Shown in pieces: positions 21,045 to 28,504 of a stretch of 64,000 bases of DNA; position 1 is the first letter of the stretch, and each line of letters begins with the position of its first letter. The notes under the pieces are model-generated. The model did not search any database, was not told the origin of the DNA, and was given only the letters and a program-made list of their open reading frames with translations. The stretch is taken from the NCBI RefSeq assembly GCF_000686565.1, contig NZ_JMKW01000006.1, positions 1 to 64,000 of the forward strand. Direction: 5' to 3'. Made by a program: the position numbers and the translations under genes. Origin of the DNA: Helicobacter bilis ATCC 51630. GTDB taxonomy: Bacteria > Campylobacterota > Campylobacteria > Campylobacterales > Helicobacteraceae.

Positions 21045-21050
21045 TATAAT
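21045..21050 (+). promoter_or_regulatory. Likely -10 box (TATAAT) of mqnC
   Basis: Perfect TATAAT 28 bases before the mqnC start, in the divergent gap with prmA. Confidence 0.5.
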
Positions 21051-21077
21051 TACGCAATTTATACAAGCGAGAAAACA

Positions 21078-22130
21078 ATGACAAATAAGCGTTATACAGA
21101 TTCTGAAATATTAGATCTCATGCAAAATGCTTCTCTCAAAGAGTTAGGCAAAATGGCGTATGAAACTAAGAAGGCATTACACCCTGATAATATCACTTCA
21201 TTCATTGTAGATAGGAATATTAACTATACAAATATTTGTTGGGTGGATTGTAAATTTTGTGCGTTTAAGAGAAAGTTGGGGCAAGAGGGGGAATATATCT
21301 TAAGTTTTGATGAGATAGATTCTAAGATTGATGAGCTTTTAGCGATCGGTGGCACACAGATTCTATTTCAAGGTGGGGTGCATCCTAAGCTAAAGATTGA
21401 TTATTATGAGAATCTTGTAAAACACATTGCTGAAAAATATCCAAGCATTACGATACATGGATTTTCAGCGATTGAGATTAACTATATCGCAAAAATCTCA
21501 AAGCTAACAATACATGAAGTTTTAGTGCGTTTGCAAAAGGCTGGACTCTCTTCAATCCCGGGTGCTGGGGCAGAAATCCTTAGTGATTCTGTGCGTGATA
21601 TTATCGCTCCTAAAAAACTTAGTGCTGATGAGTGGATTATGGTGCATAGAGAAGCACATAAAATTGATATGAAAACTACTGCTACAATGATGTTTGGGAG
21701 TATCGAAAAAGATGAAGATATTATAGAACATTGGCGTAGAGTAAGGGATTTGCAAGATGAATTTGGTGGTTTTAGAGCGTTTATCTTATGGAGTTTTCAG
21801 CCTTTAAATACGCCGCTTAGTGCTGAATTTCCGCATTTACAAAAGGCGAGTTCAAATAGGTATTTGCGACTTTTAGCATGTAGCAGATTATACCTTGATA
21901 ATATTGCAAATATCCAAAGTAGTTGGGTAACGCAAGGCAGCCATATCGGGCAGTTAGCCCTTTTATTTGGTGCAAATGATCTAGGTAGCACTATGATGGA
22001 AGAAAATGTCGTCTCATCAGCTGGGGCATGCTACTCTATGAGTAAAAATGAGATGATTAAGCTTATACAAGATATTGGCGAAATCCCTGCTAAACGAAAC
22101 ACAGCGTATGAAATGCTTGAGGTTTATTGA
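21078..22130 (+). CDS. mqnC: Cyclic dehypoxanthinyl futalosine synthase (radical SAM)
   Basis: 350 residues. The radical-SAM cluster motif CWVDCKFC gives Cys54, Cys58 and Cys61. Then come ILFQGGVHP, IHGFSAIEI, IPGAGAEIL, TATMMFGSIE and FILWSFQP, the pattern of the MqnC/MqnE family; MqnC is favoured by the GTQILFQGG and SIPGAGAEILSD forms. It makes the naphthoquinone precursor in the futalosine route to menaquinone, the only respiratory quinone route in Helicobacter. Monocistronic, with its own promoter. Confidence 0.92.
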   Translation: MTNKRYTDSEILDLMQNASLKELGKMAYETKKALHPDNITSFIVDRNINYTNICWVDCKFCAFKRKLGQEGEYILSFDEIDSKIDELLAIGGTQILFQGGVHPKLKIDYYENLVKHIAEKYPSITIHGFSAIEINYIAKISKLTIHEVLVRLQKAGLSSIPGAGAEILSDSVRDIIAPKKLSADEWIMVHREAHKIDMKTTATMMFGSIEKDEDIIEHWRRVRDLQDEFGGFRAFILWSFQPLNTPLSAEFPHLQKASSNRYLRLLACSRLYLDNIANIQSSWVTQGSHIGQLALLFGANDLGSTMMEENVVSSAGACYSMSKNEMIKLIQDIGEIPAKRNTAYEMLEVY

Positions 22131-22284
22131 GTAATTGATTCTGAGATGTTTGATAGGCATTAGAATCTAAAATTCTCAATACCTTGTATAAGTGAGTGCA
22201 GGGATTCTTGTGTATTTTAAAAGAGTTTGGATTCTACACCTTTATGGGTGGGTGCAGGGTTAAGGGTGCATTTTAGATCTAAAA

Positions 22285-23064
22285 TCAATCCATCTCTTTT
22301 AACAGAACTGCATAGGCTTCAGAAATCTTTCGTAAATCCTGTCCGCCGCTTTCATTATATGGTTTGCCTAGATTTCTTGGATCAATTACATTTTGCCTTT
22401 TTTGTTTGAAAAAGTCGTTGTATTTAGAATCTAGCTCTTCTTTTGTGAAGCCCTCATTAAGCCCAAAAAGATTCATTGCCTCTTCTTTTGTAAGCGGCAC
22501 ATACTCTTCATTCAAGGCTTTAAAGCTATCATACAGATGATTAAAGTCAGCGTTGTCGATCTCTAAAATCGCAGCAACATTGATGATAGAATCTTCTTCT
22601 TCTTGTGAGAAATTCCCATCAGCATAAGCCAATGCAAACATAAATTCCACTATTTTTACTCTCTTTTTATACTGCCCGATTGTCTCGCTTGCAAAGAGTT
22701 CTGCTAACTCTTGTATATCATCATTTCTAGATTCTTTATAGATTTCTAAATACAACTCACTTGGCTGGTCAGAATCTTTTGCCATATCATCGATGATGCC
22801 CTTTACAAGCCGCTCTTCTAGCATACAGCTCTTATCATCTGCAAAGCTTAATCGCCCTAAAATACTCACAATAATGCCATATTCTGTGCGTTTTAGTTTT
22901 TCTTTTGGGCTAAGTATTGGACGCTCTTCTACATAGTCTTGCTGTCTTTGCGGCTGCAAAATATCTCTATCTGTTGGGACGATTGGATTGCTAAGATAGC
23001 CTTGAAAGGTCTTATAAAGGTAGAATATAATCCCCGCAGCGATTAAAAATAATACTAATTCCAT
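22285..23064 (-). CDS. Membrane-anchored TerB-domain protein with degenerate J-like C-terminus (DjlA-like)
   Basis: 259 residues. An N-terminal transmembrane helix (about 2-20) is followed by a linker and a TerB-like helical domain (about 65-175, FMFALAYADGNFSQEEEDSI). The C-terminal segment (about 192-259: AMNLFGLNEGFTKEELDSKY) is shaped like a J-domain, but the HPD tripeptide needed to stimulate DnaK is replaced by VIDPRN. It thus resembles DjlA without a working J motif. It precedes a small membrane protein 23 bases upstream on the same strand. Role in envelope homeostasis is inferred only. Confidence 0.7.
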   Translation of the reverse strand: MELVLFLIAAGIIFYLYKTFQGYLSNPIVPTDRDILQPQRQQDYVEERPILSPKEKLKRTEYGIIVSILGRLSFADDKSCMLEERLVKGIIDDMAKDSDQPSELYLEIYKESRNDDIQELAELFASETIGQYKKRVKIVEFMFALAYADGNFSQEEEDSIINVAAILEIDNADFNHLYDSFKALNEEYVPLTKEEAMNLFGLNEGFTKEELDSKYNDFFKQKRQNVIDPRNLGKPYNESGGQDLRKISEAYAVLLKEMD

Positions 23065-23087
23065 TTGGTTTCCTTATATGAAAATAT

Positions 23088-23396
23088 CTAGAGTTTTAAC
23101 TTCTTTTTTAACTCTTGCTTACGCATTTCTTCAGCTTCAAGTGCTTGTTTTTTGAGTAGCTTTTTCTCTTCATTTTGTTTTTCTGCTAGAATGCGTTTTT
23201 TCTCCCTTGCCTCTTGAATCTTATGGCGATATTCATCTCTTTCTTTTGGGTCTTGATAGCTAATTGGCTTGATAAATGAAGCAAGTAATATCATAGCCGC
23301 TAAAATCCCAGCAATTAGTGCTTGTTCCGGTCCATTTAAATGATACCATGCCATGCCGACAAAACAAGCAAAAAAAATCTTTAAAATGACTGCCAT
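23088..23396 (-). CDS. Small membrane protein with charged coiled-coil tail
   Basis: 102 residues: two hydrophobic helices (about 4-18 and 24-42), then a Lys/Glu/Arg-rich helix (about 50-102, KRILAEKQNEEKKLLKKQAL) likely to be a coiled coil in the cytosol. Not recognised. It lies between the TerB-like and HdrB-like genes, each within 30 bases, suggesting one transcript from 25123 down to 22285. Confidence 0.6.
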   Translation of the reverse strand: MAVILKIFFACFVGMAWYHLNGPEQALIAGILAAMILLASFIKPISYQDPKERDEYRHKIQEAREKKRILAEKQNEEKKLLKKQALEAEEMRKQELKKKLKL

Positions 23397-23425
23397 ACTC
23401 TTAAAAATCTCCGCAATAAATAGTG

Positions 23426-24337
23426 CTATGAAGCATTTTTGGAAGCCTTATTGTGCTGCATAAAATCTGGATTTATTTTGTGTGTTTCAAACCCTGCTTC
23501 ATCTGCCTTACCAAAGCAAACTAGCAATATCTGTGCCATATTGAGACTTGCTATGCTGATAGGATCTCTCTTGCAATATTTCGTGCATAAATCCTGCTTA
23601 TTATCAAACATATCAAAGGTAGAATCTGCAAATACACATAAAAAATCCACCCCTAAATCAATCCCTTCATACAAAAGATCCCCGCTTTTTTGATACGCCT
23701 TTTCAGAATCAATATGTGCTAAATGCGTGAAGGATTGCAGGCTAAAGGGCTTACTAAGATAGGTTAAACCTAAAATCTTGCATAACTTTTCTATATGTTT
23801 ATACTCGCCCTGCATATTACAATCTGCATGCCTGCTACCATAAAAGGCACAAGAGCTAAAGCCTTTTGTGATATTATTCGGTGAGATATGCGGTAAATTT
23901 CTCTCATTTTTACCAAAGCTATATTTTATAGACTGCTCTATCTCTGTCATATAGTTAGCAAGTATTGCTGGAAAATAGGCAATGTGATTCTGTAATATAT
24001 CTATATCAAGGATAATGCTTTGACTTTGCAATTCAGCTATAACAAAATCCCTTAAAGACTGATTATTTCGTAACAAATCAAGCGTAAATACAAGATTCGC
24101 ATAAGAATCTTCTTCTAAGGCTAATAGCTTTTTTTCTTCAAGACTAGCAAGGGCGATATTATACACATTTGCGAATATAAACTGCTCTAATGCACCTATT
24201 CTGCCAAAATATCCGCCATGTGCCTTAAATCTTTTATTAGCATCTAGCGTTGTATAAGGTATATTTAAGTGCTTTAAAACCTGCTGTGTCGCAATGCTAA
24301 ATGGGCTATTTTTTAAGCAATCATATATGAGATACAT
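23426..24337 (-). CDS. Degenerate HdrB/SdhE-like (CCG-domain) protein
   Basis: 303 residues. The plan follows the heterodisulphide reductase B / SdhE family: an N-terminal SCAFYGSRHADCNMQ segment where a CCG motif would start, and a C-terminal FDMFDNKQDLCTKYC followed by IASLNMAQILLVCFG, close to the usual helix that ends in LLALAFG. The paired CxxxCCG cysteine clusters that bind the noncubane Fe-S cluster are not complete, so catalysis is doubtful. It is directly downstream (12 bases) of a ferredoxin-domain-like protein, mirroring SdhB-SdhE order. Function unknown. Confidence 0.5.
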   Translation of the reverse strand: MYLIYDCLKNSPFSIATQQVLKHLNIPYTTLDANKRFKAHGGYFGRIGALEQFIFANVYNIALASLEEKKLLALEEDSYANLVFTLDLLRNNQSLRDFVIAELQSQSIILDIDILQNHIAYFPAILANYMTEIEQSIKYSFGKNERNLPHISPNNITKGFSSCAFYGSRHADCNMQGEYKHIEKLCKILGLTYLSKPFSLQSFTHLAHIDSEKAYQKSGDLLYEGIDLGVDFLCVFADSTFDMFDNKQDLCTKYCKRDPISIASLNMAQILLVCFGKADEAGFETHKINPDFMQHNKASKNAS

Positions 24338-24349
24338 AAAGATCCTTTA

Positions 24350-25123
24350 TTAATATGTATTAGCATGTAAAATGCTTTGAATAAATGGCGTAAAACTCTC
24401 TGTGGCGTTGTAATCGGCTATGCGATTTTTACATGTAAATTGATATTGTGAGTTAATGTAAGACCCAAACCCTAGCCATTCTTTATCCTTACATGTAGGT
24501 GAAATCAAGGCGCTTTGTAAAGATTCTATCTGCGTATCTATCGCCCTATTATGCGGTAGCATAAAATTTGCAGTGCTAACATGCCAGAAAATGCCACTCC
24601 CCCTGCAAGAAATAAAACGCAATAACTTCTCTTTATACAATGGATAACGCAAACACAACCATTTAATATACAATAAAAAGCCATCGCCACAATATGAGTC
24701 ATCATAAGTTGGCACGATAAAGTTTATAAGTAGGTATTTTTTTAACTCTTCTCTATCACTTGGTGCGATAAAATCCATTGCATAAAAAAAGTCGCTATAC
24801 CTTGCAAACGCCTTGTCCAAATCAAGCAACAAATCCTTCTTTGCATATCGCTTATTTAAAGGCTCAATCTCTAAATAACAACCAAGCTTTTCTACAATCT
24901 CTTTTACCCCAAGATTCCCAAACACTGCATAACCATTAATCCTGCAATGTATAAATTGCAGATCTATACCAAACTCTTGATACCCAAAGTTTTTAGAATC
25001 TACTGCTTGAAAAATGTCTTTTAGCGTATCATTTGCCTTATAATGCACCTCTTGTCTTACAAAGCCATTTTGAAAATCTATGCGTAAATCAAATGAAAAT
25101 ATGCTTAAATATAGTTTGCCCAT
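24350..25123 (-). CDS. Protein with SdhB/FrdB-like N-terminal domain lacking cluster cysteines
   Basis: 257 residues. The first 110 residues follow the succinate dehydrogenase/fumarate reductase iron-sulphur subunit: a beta strand, NDTLKDIFQAVDS (cf. TVLDAL), LQFIHCRINGYAVFGN (cf. FRxxCRxGxCGxC), then YLEIEPLNKRYAKKDLLLDL (cf. xxxEPLxxFPVIRDLVVD). Only one of the expected cluster Cys is present. The C-terminal half (Cys-containing, WLCLRYP, ISCRGSGIFWH) lacks the CxxCxxCxxxCP motifs. With the next gene it looks like a degenerate MfrB/MfrE-type pair. RBS AAAGGAA. Confidence 0.45.
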   Translation of the reverse strand: MGKLYLSIFSFDLRIDFQNGFVRQEVHYKANDTLKDIFQAVDSKNFGYQEFGIDLQFIHCRINGYAVFGNLGVKEIVEKLGCYLEIEPLNKRYAKKDLLLDLDKAFARYSDFFYAMDFIAPSDREELKKYLLINFIVPTYDDSYCGDGFLLYIKWLCLRYPLYKEKLLRFISCRGSGIFWHVSTANFMLPHNRAIDTQIESLQSALISPTCKDKEWLGFGSYINSQYQFTCKNRIADYNATESFTPFIQSILHANTY

Positions 25124-25499
25124 ATAATTCCTTTATCTTGCCCTTATGTTGTGTGCTGATAAAACCCATTTATAATACCAAAACAATACTTAGTGATAAA
25201 AGTAGAATCTTACCTTTATTTCTTATCTTTTTCAAGCAAAACATTTAAAGTTTTTAAACTTTAAGGCAGAGTTGCGAAAATATTACCATGAATCAAGCCT
25301 TCATTCTAAAAGCCCTGCTCTCTGTCCCCACCAAGACTTAGACCCCAAATCCTACCGCAACAACACATTGCATGTGATTAAAAAGAATTTCATCATAGAA
25401 TCTAAACATAACTGCTTATTAAATACAATGGAAACAATTCAAAATACACAGGCTTGTATTTTCTTCTCCGTGATATTTTATACAATGCTAGAATCTAGC
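25124..25499. other. Intergenic stretch upstream of the SdhB-like gene
   Basis: 376 bases without a supported gene. It holds a palindrome TTAAAGTTT-TT-AAACTTTAA at 25245-25264 and, at about 25306-25335, a GC-richer patch AAGCCCTGCTCTCTGTCCCC resembling part of repeat family R2. Confidence 0.5.
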
Positions 25500-26543
25500 C
25501 TATATAATCACACCGCCACCAAGCACAATATCATCTTTATAAATCACTAAAGCCTGCCCTTTTGCTACGCCATATACAGGCTCTTTTAATGTTGCTATGA
25601 TTTTATCATCTTGTATAGTAATAGTCGCATTGCTTGGTGTGCTACGATAACGCACTTTTGCTTTATATTCACCATTTATAAACTCATTTGGCAGGGATTT
25701 ATTGAGTGCGGTTACACAAAAAGTCTCTAGCTCTTCTTTTTTGCCAACAACGATTTCATTGTCTTTTGGATTAATCTTTAGCACAAAATGCGGCTCATGC
25801 GCGCCCTTGACACTAAAGCCTTTGCGTTTGCCAATAGTGTATTGCATGTAACCCTTATGTTCGCCAACGATGTTTCCCTGCGTATCACGCACAACGCCCT
25901 TGTTTTCCACGCTGACATGCTTCTTTAAAATATCAATATAATCTGTCTCAACAAAGCAAATCTCTTGCGACTCTTTATAAGATTCCAAATCTCCAAGTAT
26001 TGGCAAAGCTGCGAACGCCTTAGGTTTTACCTCTTCTTTTAGCATATCGCCAAGCGGGAAAATAAGGCGATTAATCGCATCTTGACTAATGGCATATAAA
26101 AAGTAGCTTTGATCCTTGCTCTTATCCCTTGCTTCTTGTATCCGCTTTATGCCATCTATGCTTGTTATGCGTGCATAATGCCCTGTTGCGATATACTCAC
26201 AGCCATAGCCAAGTGCCGCATTCAAAGCTAGTCCAAACTTCATTAGTGGATTACATAACGCACAAGGATTAGGCGTCTCACCCCGTTTATAAGATTCTAT
26301 AAACTCGTTATAAACGGCTTTTTTAAACTCTTCTTTTGCTTCTATAATCTTAAATTCTAAGCCCAAAAACTCACATACTTTCTCGCAGTTTCTAATAAAA
26401 ACTGCATGTTTCTCTTCTTTATCATGAAGTTTGAGATAGATTCCCAAAACTTCATAGCCTTGCTGTTGCAATAAGTAGGCAGAATATGAACTATCGACGC
26501 CACCACTCATTAATAATGCAACTTTTTTCTTATTTTGTTCCAT
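25500..26543 (-). CDS. mnmA: tRNA-specific 2-thiouridylase MnmA
   Basis: 347 residues. It installs sulphur at U34 of tRNA Lys, Glu and Gln. PP-loop SGGVDSS (13-19) binds ATP; the catalytic pair is Cys94 or Cys97 (NPCALCNP) and Cys196 (SQEICFVE). [19 protein letters not shown] and the C-terminal [16 protein letters not shown] domain are typical. RBS TAAGG before ATG 26543. No neighbour is functionally linked except possibly nifS, which supplies sulphur in general. Confidence 0.95.
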   Translation of the reverse strand: MEQNKKKVALLMSGGVDSSYSAYLLQQQGYEVLGIYLKLHDKEEKHAVFIRNCEKVCEFLGLEFKIIEAKEEFKKAVYNEFIESYKRGETPNPCALCNPLMKFGLALNAALGYGCEYIATGHYARITSIDGIKRIQEARDKSKDQSYFLYAISQDAINRLIFPLGDMLKEEVKPKAFAALPILGDLESYKESQEICFVETDYIDILKKHVSVENKGVVRDTQGNIVGEHKGYMQYTIGKRKGFSVKGAHEPHFVLKINPKDNEIVVGKKEELETFCVTALNKSLPNEFINGEYKAKVRYRSTPSNATITIQDDKIIATLKEPVYGVAKGQALVIYKDDIVLGGGVII

Positions 26544-26663
26544 AAAATATAACCTTAATATAATTTAGTGTAAGAAGTGTATTCTATCGTATAAAATTGA
26601 ATAGCATGTAATGTAATGGGTTTAGATTCTGACAATATTAGAATTTACACCCATTTAAATCAA

Positions 26664-27041
26664 TTACTCATGCGTTCTAATATATTTATATAGCACATGG
26701 ATTTCAGAATCTGTTAAGTAGTATTTTGGCATAACCGCATGTGTTTTACGCAAGGCTTCTGTAAATCTTTGCAAGTCAAGTCCTGTAATATCTGGTGCAT
26801 TTATCTCTATCGCTTTACCCCTATGCGTGTAGCCTACAAGCTGTTTGCCTTTGCCATATTCGCCATGACATTTTTTACAGCTAATACCGCGTGGTTCTTG
26901 ATACAGATATTTGCCATACTCTTCTTCTGTCATAAATTGCTCACTTATTATAGAATCTTTTGTATCAGCTTCTTGATCGAAAGCATATATATACTGAAAA
27001 CACACAATACATAGCACAAAAGCACAACAATATCTTATCAT
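26664..27041 (-). CDS. Periplasmic monohaem c-type cytochrome
   Basis: 125 residues. A signal peptide (about 1-20, CCAFVLCIVCFQYIYA) is followed by a single haem site CKKCH (SCKKCHGEYGKGKQ) and a distal Met (AVMPKYYLTDSEI), the class I cytochrome c pattern with a C-terminal helix (LYKYIRTHE). It probably carries electrons to the cbb3 oxidase or a peroxidase in the periplasm. RBS TGGAGTGAG. Upstream neighbour on the same strand is coaE. Confidence 0.85.
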   Translation of the reverse strand: MIRYCCAFVLCIVCFQYIYAFDQEADTKDSIISEQFMTEEEYGKYLYQEPRGISCKKCHGEYGKGKQLVGYTHRGKAIEINAPDITGLDLQRFTEALRKTHAVMPKYYLTDSEIHVLYKYIRTHE

Positions 27042-27113
27042 TTCTCACTCCATAGCTTAAAAAAGGTGTTATTGTAACAAATTATTGTTATGCAATATCA
27101 CTTCTGCCATTTT

Positions 27114-28151
27114 TTAATATTGACTTAAAAAAGTTTGTAAAAAAGATTCTATATTTTTTTGCAGCGTTTTTAAATCGCTTGTGTTTTCAATGACAAAATC
27201 GCTTTTACTTCGCTTTATCTCAATATCAATTTGTGAATCCACTCTTTTTATCGCGTCTTCAAGGCTTAGATTGTTTCTGGCTTGTATGCGTTGTATTTGC
27301 ATATCCCTTGTGGCATATACACAAATAACAAATCGCTTTTTATACTCATATTTGCTTTCAAAATAAAGCGGAATATCTATGAAGTATGGGCTTTTCTTTT
27401 TCTCTAAAATCTCGCACTCTTGTGCGATATACTGCTGAATGAGTGGGTGAAGTATAGATTCTAACTTTGCTTTTTTCTCAGCATTGTTAAATACTATATT
27501 GCCTAATTTTTCACGACTGATTGTTATTGCTTTAGCATTAGATTCTAAATTGTGTTTTTTGTCATGTTGGTCGTTTAGAAGAGGTGGAATATCTTTATCT
27601 AAAATTGTTGTGGATTTTAGAACATTGTCATCTTGAAGCTCAAGCAAAAAATCTGCTTTAGATTCTATACTAGATACTTTGCCTAAAGGCTTAGTGCGAT
27701 AAGTTATCTTAGAATCAAGATTCTTTTGAGTTTCTAAACAAGCCTTGCCTTTACTCTCTAAGTCTGTGCTAGATATTTCCCCTTCGCTTTGCTTAAGGTT
27801 GATATGACAATCTTTAGATTCCTTGCTCTCTGCTACTTGAGCGGTAGCAGATTGTATTGAATCTATGAAATCCAACTCCCTTTCATTTTCCAAATACACT
27901 TCATTTTGAGATGAAGTCAAAATAGTAGCTTTAGAATCTATGCTAGATATTTGCTTACGCATAGCATAGCAATCACTAGATTCTAAAATCTCATCACCAA
28001 ATGCCGCCACAACGCTACTTTTAGCTGCCTCCAATGCTTTTCGTGCGATTATATCCGCATCAATAATCTTAAATCCATGCAATGCTAAAAGTCTTGCGGT
28101 TGTGCTTTTCCCACAACCTATACCGCCCGTAAGTATATTTGCGTAATACAT
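27114..28151 (-). CDS. coaE: Dephospho-CoA kinase with about 150-residue repeat-derived insertion
   Basis: 345 residues against about 200 for the family. CoaE phosphorylates dephospho-CoA in the last step of CoA synthesis. P-loop TGGIGCGKST (8-17) and IIDADIIARKA (29-39) are intact. After FGDEILES (51-58) the normal chain breaks off and resumes at ISREKLGNIVFNNAEKKAKL (from about 211), followed by LESILHP, FIDIPLYFES and RIQARNNLSLEDA. Residues about 58-208 are an Asp/Ser/Lys/Leu-rich insert made of three R1-like repeat copies and AGATTCTA words. The junction falls in a surface loop between conserved blocks, so activity may survive. RBS AAAGGACAAC. Confidence 0.93.
   Translation of the reverse strand: MYYANILTGGIGCGKSTTARLLALHGFKIIDADIIARKALEAAKSSVVAAFGDEILESSDCYAMRKQISSIDSKATILTSSQNEVYLENERELDFIDSIQSATAQVAESKESKDCHINLKQSEGEISSTDLESKGKACLETQKNLDSKITYRTKPLGKVSSIESKADFLLELQDDNVLKSTTILDKDIPPLLNDQHDKKHNLESNAKAITISREKLGNIVFNNAEKKAKLESILHPLIQQYIAQECEILEKKKSPYFIDIPLYFESKYEYKKRFVICVYATRDMQIQRIQARNNLSLEDAIKRVDSQIDIEIKRSKSDFVIENTSDLKTLQKNIESFLQTFLSQY
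27625..27703 (-). repeat. Repeat family R1, diverged copy inside coaE
   Basis: On the minus strand it encodes GKVSSIESKADFLLELQDDN, matching the R1 peptide pattern ISSMESKKDFSPMAQNDK in ispB. DNA match is clear over the ATCTAGTAT...GAATCTAAA...GATTTTT...CAA.ATGACAA core. Confidence 0.6.
27761..27810 (-). repeat. Repeat family R1, short copy inside coaE
   Basis: Minus-strand sequence begins TTGTCATATCAACC, passes GAAATATCTAGCA and encodes CHINLKQSEGEISSTDLES, nearly the same as CHIDLEQSEKEISSIDLES in the trpB tail. Confidence 0.7.
27901..27970 (-). repeat. Repeat family R1, diverged copy inside coaE
   Basis: Encodes CYAMRKQISSIDSKATILTS and then SQNEVYLEN, matching R1 in spacing (C...R..ISS..SK...QN). 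Confidence 0.5.
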
Positions 28152-28504
28152 TGTTGTCCTTTTTTAGATTCTGTATTGGATATTGGTTTCAAGCTTGTAT
28201 AGCAAGAATTTCCGTTGAAATCCATAAGTTAGATTTTAGGAAAACCGCGTAAGTATTGCTTTCTAAAGCAATAAAGAATCTTTTAGATAATATCTGTTGT
28301 TAGAATTTAAGAGATTAATCCATTTAGAATTCTTAAATTGCTATTTTACACCATAAGATTCTAAGTTTCATTTATTTTTCACATATATTATACCAGTAAG
28401 CACCACCAACACGATATTGATTTATCCCAAAAGTCAAAAAATCACAGAAAAATGATAAAATAGGCGGTATTTGTTTTGTATTTTGCCATATTGAAAGAGG
28501 AAGC
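28152..28504. other. Leader region between coaE and trpB with two hairpins
   Basis: 353 bases in a divergent gap. Two perfect 9-bp stems lie here: TATTGCTTT/AAAGCAATA (28254-28262 and 28265-28273) and AATTTAAGA/TCTTAAATT (28304-28312 and 28331-28339). A TAAAAT box at 28456-28461 is a candidate -10 for trpB. No Trp-rich leader peptide is seen, so classical attenuation is not supported. Confidence 0.45.

Noticed and set aside
25272..25550. 92-residue plus-strand frame in the gap before mnmA's end
   Set aside because: It starts in intergenic DNA, lacks an RBS and overlaps the mnmA 3' end antisense.
28152..28504. Classical trp attenuator before trpB
   Set aside because: No leader peptide with tandem Trp codons and no hairpin followed by a T run near the start.
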